Shown here one piece after another: positions 51,918-60,119 of a stretch of DNA of 64,000 nt. The stretch lies in NCBI RefSeq assembly GCF_019973775.1, contig NZ_AP025032.1, positions 2,976,001-3,040,000 on the forward strand. The letters run 5' to 3'. The translations under genes were made by a program, and so were the position numbers. Source of the stretch: Aureimonas sp. SA4125. Its GTDB lineage: Bacteria > Pseudomonadota > Alphaproteobacteria > Rhizobiales > Rhizobiaceae. The notes under the pieces are model-generated. The model saw only the letters and a list, made by a program, of their open reading frames with translations. It ran no database searches and was not told the DNA's origin. Numbering within the stretch: the stretch's first letter is position 1; the number at the start of each line of letters is the position of its first letter.

Positions 51918-52628
51918 ATGGAGAGTAACTGGGCGCTGATCGGCTTTGGGCCGAACGGTTGGGGCGACGACATTCTGGCCGGCGTGCTCGTGACGGTGTC
52001 GCTGGCACTGGCGACCCTGCCGCTCGGCATCGCGTCCGGCTTTCTCCTTGCCCTTGGCAAGATGTCCGAGGACAAGGCGCTGCGCCTGTCCGCCAACATC
52101 TACACCACGATCTTTCGCGGCCTGCCCGAGCTTCTGACGCTGTTCCTCGTCTATTTCGGCGGCCAGAGCGCAATCAATGCCCTGACCGGCGCGGTCGGCC
52201 TGCCCGAGCTCACCGTCTCCTCCTTTCTCGCCGGGATGATCGCGCTCGGGCTCGTCTTCTCGGCCTTTGCCAGCGAGGTCTTTCTCGCCGCCTTTCGCGC
52301 CATCCCCCACGGACAGACCGAGGGCGCCATGGCGCTCGGCCTGTCGCGCTGGCGGATCATGCTCCTCGTCCTCATTCCGCAATTGATCCGGATCGCGTTG
52401 CCGGGCCTTGCCAACCTCTGGATGAACCTCCTGAAGGACACCGCGCTCGTCTCCGTCGTCGGTCTTGCCGACACGCTGCGCCAGGCGGGCATCGCTTCGC
52501 GCGTGACCCGCGAGCCCTTCCTGTTCTTCGGCGTCGCCTGCGCGATCTTCCTGGTGCTGACCATGCTGTCGTCGATCGTCATCGGCCGGATCGACACCTG
52601 GACACGGCGCAGCGGGGTCTCCCGATGA
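51918..52628 (+). CDS. Amino-acid ABC transporter permease (HisQ type)
   Basis: A 236-residue inner-membrane permease with five helices, His/Glu/Gln/Arg/opine family. The EAA-type loop is GAMALGLSRWRIMLLVLIPQLIRIALPG and GLPELLTLFLVYF is typical of HisQ. Its stop overlaps the ATG of the second permease (ATGA). The ATPase (HisP) is not encoded next to it. Confidence 0.93.
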   Translation: MESNWALIGFGPNGWGDDILAGVLVTVSLALATLPLGIASGFLLALGKMSEDKALRLSANIYTTIFRGLPELLTLFLVYFGGQSAINALTGAVGLPELTVSSFLAGMIALGLVFSAFASEVFLAAFRAIPHGQTEGAMALGLSRWRIMLLVLIPQLIRIALPGLANLWMNLLKDTALVSVVGLADTLRQAGIASRVTREPFLFFGVACAIFLVLTMLSSIVIGRIDTWTRRSGVSR

Positions 52629-53422
52629 GCCTGGCGCCACCGCCGGTCGTCCGGCGCCCCTACGGCAAGGCCGGCGTCATCACGCTCGGCCTTTGGCTCC
52701 TCACCGGCCTCGGTCTCGTCTACTATCTCGTCTCCGCCTACAATCCCGAGCTGATCGCCCGCTACTTCCCGCTCTACCTGAAGGGGCTGTGGACGACGAT
52801 CTCGCTCGTCCTCATCTCCTTCGTCATCGGCGCCCTGATCTCGATTCCGATCGCGCTCGGCCGGCGATCGCAAAGCCGGATCGCGCGGGGCCTCTCCTTC
52901 GTCTTCGTCTATTTTTTCCGCGGCACGCCGCTGATCGCCCAGATCTTTCTCGTCTATTACGGATTTGGCCAGTTCCGCGGCGCCTTCGAGAGCATCGGGC
53001 TCTGGTGGTTCTTTCGCGAGGCCTGGTACTGCGCCATCTTCGCGCTCTCCCTGAACACGGCGGCCTATCAGGCGGAGATCCTGCGCGGGGCGATCGAGAG
53101 CGTCGGCCGCGGCCAGTGGGAGGGAGCGCGCGCCCTCGGGCTGCCCCGCCTCGTCATTTTCTGGAAGATCGTCCTGCCGCAGGCGATGATCGTGGCGCTC
53201 CGGCCCTATGCCAACGAGATCATCCTGATGATCAAGGCCTCGGCGATCGTCGCCATCATCACGGTCTACGACCTCTTCGGCGAGACCCGAAGAGCCTATT
53301 CCCGGACCTTCGACTTCCAGACCTATATCTGGGCCGCCATGTTCTACCTCGCTATCGTCGAAGTCCTGCGCAATCTGACCGCCATCGCCGAGAAGCGGTT
53401 GATCCGCCATCTCAAGCGGTAG
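52625..53422 (+). CDS. Amino-acid ABC transporter permease (HisM type)
   Basis: A 265-residue permease. After a cytosolic N-terminus it has five helices, RGTPLIAQIFLVYYGFG and the EAA loop GARALGLPRLVIFWKIVLPQAMIVALRPYANE. Coupled by a four-base overlap to the HisQ-type gene. After its stop a weak stem CCGGGC-TC-GCCCGG (53427-53440) occurs without a T-run. No ATPase gene follows; the next gene is a dehydrogenase. Confidence 0.93.
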   Translation: MSLAPPPVVRRPYGKAGVITLGLWLLTGLGLVYYLVSAYNPELIARYFPLYLKGLWTTISLVLISFVIGALISIPIALGRRSQSRIARGLSFVFVYFFRGTPLIAQIFLVYYGFGQFRGAFESIGLWWFFREAWYCAIFALSLNTAAYQAEILRGAIESVGRGQWEGARALGLPRLVIFWKIVLPQAMIVALRPYANEIILMIKASAIVAIITVYDLFGETRRAYSRTFDFQTYIWAAMFYLAIVEVLRNLTAIAEKRLIRHLKR

Positions 53423-53564
53423 CAACCGGGCTCGCCCGGATCCGGAGCGACGCGGGCCACCAGCGCGACGACAGGATTTTTCGCTTTGTGCACCGGCGTC
53501 ATTCGTCTAACCCCTGACAGGGCAAGAGGCGCGGAAAGCGTCTGGGACAGGGAGACGGCAGGCA

Positions 53565-54434
53565 ATGGCAAAGGTCGCATTCATCGGACTGGGCGTGATG
53601 GGCTATCCCATGGCGGGACATCTCAAGACGAAAGGCGGCCATGACGTCACCGTCTTCAACCGGACAAATACCAAGGCCGAGAAATGGGCCGCAGAGTTCG
53701 GCGGGACGGCGGCTGCTACCCCGCGGGCGGCGGCGGAAGGCGCGGATTTCGTCTTCTGCTGCGTCGGCAATGACGACGACGTGCGCTCCGTCCTCCTCGG
53801 CGAGGACGGCGCGATGGCCGGCATGGCCCCCGGCGCGACGCTGATCGACAACACCACCGCATCGGCAGAGCTCGCCCGCGAATTGGACGCTGCCGCGCGC
53901 GAGAAAGGTCTGAAGTTCCTCGACGCGCCCGTTTCGGGCGGACAGGCGGGCGCCGAGAACGGCGCGCTGACCGTCATGGTCGGCGGCGATCAGGCCGATT
54001 TCGACGCGGCCCAGCCGGTCATCGCCGCCTATGCCAAGATGGTCGGGCTGATGGGTCCCGCGGGCTCCGGCCAGCTCACCAAGATGATGAACCAGATCTG
54101 CATCGCCGGCCTCGTCCAGGGTCTCTCCGAAGCCATCGCCTTCGGCCAGAAGGCCGGCCTCGACATCGAGAAGGTGGTGGGCGTCATCTCCAAGGGTGCC
54201 GCGGGTTCCTGGCAGATGGAGAACCGCCACAAGACGATGGCAGCGGGACAATACGATTTCGGTTTTGCGGTCGAGTGGATGCGCAAGGATCTCGGCATCT
54301 GCCTCTCAGAAGCCCGTCGCAACGGCGCGGCACTGCCGGCGACCGCGCTGATCGACCAGTTCTATGCCGAGGTCGAGAGCATGGGCGGCAAGCGCTGGGA
54401 CACGTCCTCGCTCCTGGCGCGCCTGCAGCGCTGA
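53565..54434 (+). CDS. 3-hydroxyisobutyrate / beta-hydroxyacid dehydrogenase family protein
   Basis: A 289-residue NAD(P)-dependent beta-hydroxyacid dehydrogenase. The N-terminal FIGLGVMGYPMAGHL motif, DAPVSGGQAGAENGALTVMVGG and the catalytic Lys in GSGQLTKMMNQICI are present, with LSEAIAFGQKAGLD. The substrate may be 3-hydroxyisobutyrate, tartronate semialdehyde or glyoxylate-type acids; the sequence alone does not decide. It lies 51 bases before the target duplication of the IS5-like element and appears intact. Confidence 0.9.
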   Translation: MAKVAFIGLGVMGYPMAGHLKTKGGHDVTVFNRTNTKAEKWAAEFGGTAAATPRAAAEGADFVFCCVGNDDDVRSVLLGEDGAMAGMAPGATLIDNTTASAELARELDAAAREKGLKFLDAPVSGGQAGAENGALTVMVGGDQADFDAAQPVIAAYAKMVGLMGPAGSGQLTKMMNQICIAGLVQGLSEAIAFGQKAGLDIEKVVGVISKGAAGSWQMENRHKTMAAGQYDFGFAVEWMRKDLGICLSEARRNGAALPATALIDQFYAEVESMGGKRWDTSSLLARLQR

Positions 54435-54484
54435 AGCTTGGCTCACCTGCGGTAGCAGGCAGTTGAATCACCAAGTGAGGAGGA

Positions 54485-54490
54485 TGATTC
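54485..54490. repeat. Left target-site duplication TGATTC
   Basis: TGATTC directly abuts the left 13-base inverted repeat and is repeated immediately outside the right one. Confidence 0.65.
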
Positions 54491-56062
54491 GTCGCCCGTG
54501 AAGTATCCCTAACCCGTTGATCTTCGAGTATTTCTTGATTTCGGGAAGATCTCGTTTTTGCCAGTTTCTGTCTCTGTGGAGCGCGGAAACTTGCAAATTG
54601 CGCGCGGCGTGAAGGCGTGATTCCATGGCTTTGGAGCAACTGGAAACGGAGCCAGGGGATGCGGCCGAGGGAGCGTCGGGACAGCGGTCAGAGCGATCTT
54701 TTCCGAGCCCGGCTCGACCAGATCGTCGACATGAGGCACCCGCTGGCCAGGCTCGGCCGGGTGATCGACTGGCGGTTTCTGGAGGAGCGCTTCGGCACGG
54801 TCTATTCGGATGGGCCGGGCCAGCCGCCTCTGCCGACGCGGCTGATGGCGGGCCTGGCGATCCTGAAGTCGATGCACGATCTCTCCGACGAGGCGCTGTG
54901 CGATCGCTGGGTGGAGAACCCTTACTTCCAGCTCTTCTGCGGCGAGGAATTCTTCCGCCACGCGCTGCCCTTCGACCGCTCGTCGATGACGCGCTGGCGC
55001 CAGCGGATGGGCGAGGAGAGGCTGAACGCCCTGGTGCAGGAGAGCCTCGCCACGGCGTTGCGCACCGGCGCTGCCAAGCCCGCGGACTTCACCAAGGCGG
55101 TGGTCGACACGACGGTGCAGCCCAAAGCCGTGGCGCATCCGACCGATGCCAGGCTGATGCACCGCGCCCGCGAGCGCCTGGTGCGGCTGGCCAAGACGCT
55201 GGGGCTCGATCTGCGCCAGTCCTACGCCCGGCTCGGCAAGATCGCCTTGATCCGGCAGCAGCGCTATGCCCATGCCAAGCAGTTCAAGCGGGCTGGCAAG
55301 GCGTTGCGGACCTTGCGGACCTATCTCGGCCGCGTCATCCGCGACATCGTGCGCAAGGCCAAGGGCGACGCCGAGCTCGAGGCGGCCACCGCGCAGGAAC
55401 TCATGCTCGCTCGGCGGGTCCATGCCGGCAACCGGAACCTCAACCGCGTCAGGGGCATGCCGAGGGATGCCGACCTCAGGGTGTTCAGCCTGCATGCGCC
55501 CGAGGTCGAATGCATCGGCAAGGGCAAAGCCCACCGGCCTTACGAGTTCGGCGTCAAGGTCTCGGTCGCCACCACGCTCACGCGCTCCAAGGGCGGCCAG
55601 TTCGTCACCCACGTCGCGGCCCTGCCGGGCAAGCCCTATGACGGGCATACGCTGGCCGCGGTCATCCCCGCCATCGAGGCGCAGATCGGCGCGACGCTGA
55701 CGCGGATCATCGCCGACGCCGGCTACAAGGGCCACAACGCCCCGCAGAGCCACCGCTTCAAGGTCTACACCGCGGGCCAGAAGCGCGGCATGACCGACCA
55801 GATCCGCCGCGAGATGCGCCGCCGCTCGGCCGTCGAGCCCGTCATCGGCCATCTGAAAGAAGACCACCGCATGGGCCGCAACCACCTCGCCCACACAATC
55901 GGCGACGCCGCCAACGCCGTCCTCGCCGCCGTCGGCTACAACTTCAGACGGATCCTCGCCTGGCTCTCGCTTTGGCTGGCCATTCTCTGGTCAACTCTCA
56001 TCGCCTCGACAGGCCAAAACCTTCAGCCCGAAACCGCCTGATGGGCGTTCTTCACGGGCGAC
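54491..56062 (+). mobile_element. IS5-like insertion sequence with 13-bp inverted repeats
   Basis: A complete 1572-base element. Ends are GTCGCCCGTGAAG (54491-54503) and CTTCACGGGCGAC (56050-56062), perfect inverted repeats. The flanks repeat TGATTC on both sides (54485-54490 and 56063-56068), a target duplication of six bases. The match continues as GTCGC beyond the right copy, so the exact boundary is ambiguous. The single gene inside is an intact transposase. The undamaged ends and frame suggest a recent, possibly active insertion. Confidence 0.8.
54659..56041 (+). CDS. IS5 family DDE transposase
   Basis: A 460-residue transposase of the IS4/IS5 DDE superfamily. The N-terminal domain (RLDQIVDMRHPLARLGRVIDW, PTRLMAGLAILKSMHDLSDEALC, FDRSSMTRWRQRMGEE) is followed by the DDE core: Asp in VVDTTVQPKAVAHPTDA, Asp in IIADAGYKGHNAPQ, and Glu in RRRSAVEPVIGHLKEDHRMGRN. 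The frame is intact without frameshift. The ATG at 54659 follows AGGGG; an earlier in-frame start at 54617 lacks a ribosome site. Confidence 0.92.
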   Translation: MRPRERRDSGQSDLFRARLDQIVDMRHPLARLGRVIDWRFLEERFGTVYSDGPGQPPLPTRLMAGLAILKSMHDLSDEALCDRWVENPYFQLFCGEEFFRHALPFDRSSMTRWRQRMGEERLNALVQESLATALRTGAAKPADFTKAVVDTTVQPKAVAHPTDARLMHRARERLVRLAKTLGLDLRQSYARLGKIALIRQQRYAHAKQFKRAGKALRTLRTYLGRVIRDIVRKAKGDAELEAATAQELMLARRVHAGNRNLNRVRGMPRDADLRVFSLHAPEVECIGKGKAHRPYEFGVKVSVATTLTRSKGGQFVTHVAALPGKPYDGHTLAAVIPAIEAQIGATLTRIIADAGYKGHNAPQSHRFKVYTAGQKRGMTDQIRREMRRRSAVEPVIGHLKEDHRMGRNHLAHTIGDAANAVLAAVGYNFRRILAWLSLWLAILWSTLIASTGQNLQPETA

Positions 56063-56068
56063 TGATTC
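56063..56068. repeat. Right target-site duplication TGATTC
   Basis: Second copy of TGATTC, directly outside the right inverted repeat. The next bases GTCGC also equal the start of the left repeat, by chance or insertion preference. Confidence 0.65.
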
Positions 56069-56146
56069 GTCGCGCGAATTGTCAGGCGCAAGGGATTCAG
56101 GCAACACGCGTTTCCGGCCGCTCCCTGCCTTCCCTCCTCAACGGTC

Positions 56147-56177
56147 GTCATCCCGGCCTTGCGCCGGGATACACGCC
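56147..56177. repeat. REP-like interspersed palindrome
   Basis: GTCATCCCGGCC-TTGC-GCCGGGATACACGCC is a stem (ATCCCGGC with GCCGGGAT) plus a short tail, resembling the common GTCATCC...GGATCCATGCC repeats and the pair at 18111-18245. It lies between the IS element and the Lrp gene. A single copy is present here. Confidence 0.55.
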
Positions 56178-56256
56178 AGGCCCTGAAAGGCCCGAAGGCG
56201 ACTGGAGCGCGGCCATCGTCGGCAACACCCCGCCCCGCCCGCGCGACAGGCAGCCG

Positions 56257-56742
56257 TCAAACCTCGCGCGGCTCCTTGTCGAGGATGATGTAGTCCAACG
56301 GCATTTCGGTCGTGTATTTGATCTGCTCCATCGCGAAGGACGAGGATACGTCGCGGATCTCGATGCGGGCGATCAGGCGCTTGTAGAAGGCGTCATAGGC
56401 GGCGATGTCGGGCACCACGACGCGCAGGAGATAGTCCACGTCGCCGCTCATGCGGTAGAACTCGACCACCTCGGGAAAGTCGCCGACGACTTCCGAAAAG
56501 CGCTTCAGCCACTCGTTCGAGTGCGAGTTGGTCCGGATCGAGACGAAGACGGTAACGCGCAGGTTGACCTTTGCCGGGTCGACGACGGCCACGCGCCGGC
56601 GGATCACGCCCTCCTCCTCGAGCTTCTGTATCCGCCGCCAGCAGGGCGTGGTCGACAGGCCGACGCGTTTGGCGATCTCTGCCACGGCGAGCGTCGCATC
56701 CTCCTGCAGGAGCCGCAGAATCTTCTTGTCGAGCCGGTCCAT
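56257..56742 (-). CDS. Lrp/AsnC family transcriptional regulator
   Basis: A 161-residue regulator. The N-terminal helix-turn-helix (about 5-50, EIAKRVGLSTTPCWRRIQKLEEEGVI) is followed by the ligand-binding RAM domain (about 70-150) with VVEFYRMSGDVDYLLRVV. Lrp family members respond to amino acids and oligomerise. Its target is not evident. It is divergent from no clear partner; the GST gene lies upstream on the same strand about 100 bases away. Confidence 0.92.
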   Translation of the reverse strand: MDRLDKKILRLLQEDATLAVAEIAKRVGLSTTPCWRRIQKLEEEGVIRRRVAVVDPAKVNLRVTVFVSIRTNSHSNEWLKRFSEVVGDFPEVVEFYRMSGDVDYLLRVVVPDIAAYDAFYKRLIARIEIRDVSSSFAMEQIKYTTEMPLDYIILDKEPREV

Positions 56743-56841
56743 CGTGCTGCCTCGTTGCCGCGTCCGCCGTCCTTATAGCAGGTCGGCCGGCTGCGTCAGA
56801 TTCATCACCAAGCTTCGGGCGCCGGTGCCGGCAACCCGCCG

Positions 56842-57453
56842 TCAGGCTCTGGCGCTCGGCCGCGCCGACATCTCGGCATGCCAACGCCTGACATGGACGA
56901 GGCCTTCGGGCAACGCGATCCGTGCCGGCTTCATGAAGTCGATCGCGACGAGGCCCGTGATGTCGGCGATCGAGAACGCCTCCCCGGCGACAAAGCGGTT
57001 CTCGGAGAGACGAGCATCGAGAATGCGCAGAAAGGCTTCGGCCTTCGGCTTGTTCGCTTCGCCCCAGGACGCGATCTGCGGCACCTCCCATTCGCGCATG
57101 GCGGGATGGAGATGGCGGAAGGCGGCGGCGACGCTGGCGAGGAGATTGAGTTCGAGCCTCCGGTTCCACTCCTCCACCCGTGCCCGTCCGAGCGCCCCGG
57201 TGCCGAACAGCGGCGGCTCGGGGTGACGCTCCTCGAAATATCGGCAGATGGCGACCGATTCCGTCAGAACGGACCCGTCGTCGAACTCGAGCACCGGCAG
57301 CCGCTGCAGAGGATTGCGAGCGGTGACACCGTCGCCGCGATGCTCGAATGCCGCCATGTCGACAGGCACGAGCGGAACGTCGATCCCCTTTTCGGCCAGA
57401 AAGATCCGGACGCGGCGTGGGTTTGGCGCCAGCCCGCCGTCGAAAAGCTTCAT
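56842..57453 (-). CDS. Glutathione S-transferase family protein
   Basis: A 203-residue GST. The thioredoxin-fold N-domain has LAPNPRRVRIFLAEKG, NPLQRLPVLEFDDGSVLTESVAICRYFEE (glutathione site, ES) and an all-helical C-domain (about 85-200) with AFSIADITGLVAIDF. GST with such a Ser/Asn N-terminus may conjugate electrophiles or act as a chaperone. The ATG at 57451-57453 starts the conserved MKLFDGG; a longer frame adds seven residues only. Confidence 0.9.
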   Translation of the reverse strand: MKLFDGGLAPNPRRVRIFLAEKGIDVPLVPVDMAAFEHRGDGVTARNPLQRLPVLEFDDGSVLTESVAICRYFEERHPEPPLFGTGALGRARVEEWNRRLELNLLASVAAAFRHLHPAMREWEVPQIASWGEANKPKAEAFLRILDARLSENRFVAGEAFSIADITGLVAIDFMKPARIALPEGLVHVRRWHAEMSARPSARA

Positions 57454-57596
57454 CCTGTCCTCCCACGACCTCACGGCTAAGCACTCAGTGCATCGACACG
57501 GCGCATTTTCGCGATTGCTTAAGGTATTTTTTTAAACTTTCGGAAAGATGATGGATCGGTCGAAGCGCGAAGTTGGAAGCGATCCAAACCCCCGTC

Positions 57597-59102
57597 ATGT
57601 CCGTCGCAGCCCCCCCCAGTTACGACAAGAATATTGTCGAGCGCCGCAGGGTTCCGCGCAATGCGGATGTCTCGCGCACGCTGAGGATGGCGCGCGGGCG
57701 CTTGACCTCGGGCAGCGGCATCGAGCCGCGATTCGATCGAGAATTGCTGCTTCAGCACGCTCAGGCTCTGAAATCCTGCGCCGTCGTCATGCCGCTGCCG
57801 ATCCTCTTGATCGGCTTCGGGCTGATGTCCTTTCTCGGCAACGAGATCGCGGCGCTCTGGGTCGCCATTGCGGTGGCCGGCTATGCGGTCCTCTACCTGA
57901 TCACGCGAGACTTCCGGTCGCTCGGCGACCAGCCTGTCGACGCCGTGCAATGGAATCGCCGCTTTCTCGTCGGACATTTCGCCGCCGGCGCCGGGTGGGC
58001 CTATCTCGCTGCCGTCGGATGCGAGGCCTGCGGGCCGCTGCGTTTCGAGATCTTCCAGCTCGCCGTTCTGCTCATCGCCGTCGCGATGACAGCGATGGTC
58101 TCCTCGACCCTTCGTGGGGGCGTCGTCGCGGCATTCCTGCCGCTGATCGCCGTTCTCGTCTTTAAGATGGCCGACGAGGCCGAGCCGATCGCGATCGTCA
58201 TGCGGGCCGTGATCATCGGTGCCGTGCCGTTCTTCACCTTCGTCGCCGAGCATCTCCGGCGAATCAGCATCGAGCGGATGCGGCATCAGGCGGAAAAGGA
58301 TGAGCTGATCGCCGAGCTGGACACGGCGCGCGTCATCTCCGACGAGGCGCGCCGGCGGGCGGAAGAGGCCAATCTCGCCAAATCGCGGTTCCTTGCCACG
58401 ATGAGCCACGAACTGCGCACGCCGCTCAACGCGATCCTCGGCTTTTCCGAGGTGATCGCCAAGGAAATCCTCGGACCGATCGGCAACCCGACCTACAAGG
58501 ATTACGTTCAGGACATCAACGCATCGGGACAGCACCTCCTCGACCTGATCAACGAGATCCTCGACCTGTCGAGAGTCGAGGCCGGACGCTACGCCCTCGA
58601 CGAGGAGGCCGTCGATCTCTCGCGCATCGCCCGCGATTGTCTGGCTTACGTGCAGTTGAAGACCGAGGCGAAGGGCATCGTGCTGCAGATCCAGTTCGAA
58701 CCCGAGCTGCCGCAGCTCTGGGCCGATGAACGGTCGATCCGGCAGATCATCCTGAACCTTCTGTCCAACGCGGTGAAGTTCACGCCGCGCGGCGGCACGA
58801 TCACCATCCGCGTTGGCTGGACGGCCGGCGGCGGACAATATGTGTCGATTCGAGACACCGGACCCGGCATTCCCGAGGAGGAGATCCCGATCGTCCTCTC
58901 ATCCTTCGGCCAGGGCTCGATCGCCATCAAGAGCGCCGAACAGGGAACCGGGCTTGGCCTGCCGATCGTGCAGGCCCTCGTTCACCTGCACGACGGCGAA
59001 TTCGTCCTGAAGTCGCGCCTGCGCGAAGGCACCGAGACCATCGCCATCTTCCCGCATGCGCGCGTGCTCGAGGTGATGCCCGCCTACCAGGACATGGTCT
59101 GA
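57597..59102 (+). CDS. Membrane sensor histidine kinase (multi-TM, HisKA-HATPase)
   Basis: A 501-residue kinase with five or six hydrophobic helices (about residues 60-225), then a short coiled linker, HisKA with the phosphoacceptor His in MSHELRTPLNAILGFSE, and HATPase with ILNLLSNAVKFTPRGG, DTGPGIP and GTGLGLPIVQ. There is no receiver domain and no adjacent regulator. The C-terminal kinase resembles the PdhS/DivJ group of alphaproteobacteria. A TTG at 57573 is an alternative start; I chose the ATG. The unusual multi-helix sensor has no recognised ligand domain. Confidence 0.9.
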   Translation: MSVAAPPSYDKNIVERRRVPRNADVSRTLRMARGRLTSGSGIEPRFDRELLLQHAQALKSCAVVMPLPILLIGFGLMSFLGNEIAALWVAIAVAGYAVLYLITRDFRSLGDQPVDAVQWNRRFLVGHFAAGAGWAYLAAVGCEACGPLRFEIFQLAVLLIAVAMTAMVSSTLRGGVVAAFLPLIAVLVFKMADEAEPIAIVMRAVIIGAVPFFTFVAEHLRRISIERMRHQAEKDELIAELDTARVISDEARRRAEEANLAKSRFLATMSHELRTPLNAILGFSEVIAKEILGPIGNPTYKDYVQDINASGQHLLDLINEILDLSRVEAGRYALDEEAVDLSRIARDCLAYVQLKTEAKGIVLQIQFEPELPQLWADERSIRQIILNLLSNAVKFTPRGGTITIRVGWTAGGGQYVSIRDTGPGIPEEEIPIVLSSFGQGSIAIKSAEQGTGLGLPIVQALVHLHDGEFVLKSRLREGTETIAIFPHARVLEVMPAYQDMV

Positions 59103-59182
59103 AACTTCCAAGCTCTTGTCTGGGAAACGGCGATCCTTACATTGCGCTCTCCAGCCCACCGGGCCGCCGGCGACGGAGCGAC

Positions 59183-59395
59183 ATGTCGATCGAATCCCCT
59201 TGCACGAAGATCTGCGTCATCGAGCCTGGCAGCGGGCACTGCCTCGGTTGCGGGCGCAGCGGCGAGGAGATCGGAAGCTGGATGGCCTATTCGCCGCAAC
59301 AGCGGCGAAGTGTCATGGCCCTCCTGCCGGCACGGATCGCAGCCCTGTCGGGCAGAGAACCGGAGGCGCCCCCCTCCCCGGCGAAAGGGGCCTGA
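59183..59395 (+). CDS. DUF1289 family protein
   Basis: A 70-residue Cys-rich protein of the DUF1289 family. SPCTKICVIEPGSGHCLGCGRSGEEIGSW shows the conserved four Cys residues, probably binding iron-sulfur or zinc. It lies four bases before the aspartic protease gene, with which it often pairs in Rhizobiales. The start ATG is unambiguous. Confidence 0.9.
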   Translation: MSIESPCTKICVIEPGSGHCLGCGRSGEEIGSWMAYSPQQRRSVMALLPARIAALSGREPEAPPSPAKGA

Positions 59396-59399
59396 CGGC

Positions 59400-60107
59400 A
59401 TGCGCGACAATCGCCTCCTGCTTTTCCTCCTTGCCGCCATCGCCGTCGTCGTCGCATTCCTCGTCTTCAACGACGACGGCACGGTCGCAGGGATCGGGGA
59501 AGGTCAGTTCGCCGATGTCGCCTACCTCTCCGTGTGGGTCCTCGTCCTTGCCTCGAGCATGTTCTTCGTCTTCCGCGGCAACCTCAGCGGCGCCGTGAAG
59601 AGCCTTGCCATCTACGCCCTCGGCTTCGTCCTCCTGATCGGGCTTTACGGCTATCGCGCCGAACTGAGGGAGGTCGGTGACCGCTTCCTGGCGGAACTCA
59701 TCCCCGGGCGCGCCATCGCCATTGCCGGCACCGACGGTCGCCAGTTCATGGTCATGCGCGGCGACGACGAGCATTTCCACGTCGCGGCCGAGGTCGACGG
59801 CAGGCCGGTCGAGTTCCTCGTCGACACCGGCGCCAGCGTGGTCGCGCTGGATCGCCGGGCGGCGGCCGCGATCGGCATCGACGTGGCAAGCCTTGCCTAT
59901 ACCAGCCGGGTGATGACCGCCAACGGCATCGCCCGATCAGCGCCCGTCGTTCTCGGCACCGTGCGAATCGGCGAGATCGAGCGCGCCAATGTCCAGGCGG
60001 TGGTGATGGACCGCGACGACGATGGCATCAGCCTGCTCGGCATGAGTTTTCTCGGTACGCTGTCGTCCTTCGATTTTCGCGGCGAGAGGCTCGTTCTCAG
60101 CGACTGA
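59400..60107 (+). CDS. TIGR02281 family clan AA aspartic protease
   Basis: A 235-residue membrane-anchored retropepsin-like protease. Three N-terminal hydrophobic helices (about 5-23, 40-58, 66-82) anchor it, and the domain at about 120-230 contains the catalytic DTGAS (VEFLVDTGASVVALD). Family members are single-motif proteases acting probably as dimers in the periplasm; substrates are unknown. It overlaps no gene and follows DUF1289 by four bases. Confidence 0.9.
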   Translation: MRDNRLLLFLLAAIAVVVAFLVFNDDGTVAGIGEGQFADVAYLSVWVLVLASSMFFVFRGNLSGAVKSLAIYALGFVLLIGLYGYRAELREVGDRFLAELIPGRAIAIAGTDGRQFMVMRGDDEHFHVAAEVDGRPVEFLVDTGASVVALDRRAAAAIGIDVASLAYTSRVMTANGIARSAPVVLGTVRIGEIERANVQAVVMDRDDDGISLLGMSFLGTLSSFDFRGERLVLSD

Positions 60108-60119
60108 TCGGCTCTGCGA

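Noticed and set aside
53427..53440. Terminator after the amino-acid permease
   Set aside because: A short CCGGGC/GCCCGG stem exists, but no T-run follows it and the two-base loop is too small.
57519..57535. TTAA...TTAA motif upstream of the membrane histidine kinase as a CtrA site
   Set aside because: The spacing is nine bases rather than seven and the final C is absent from the required place.
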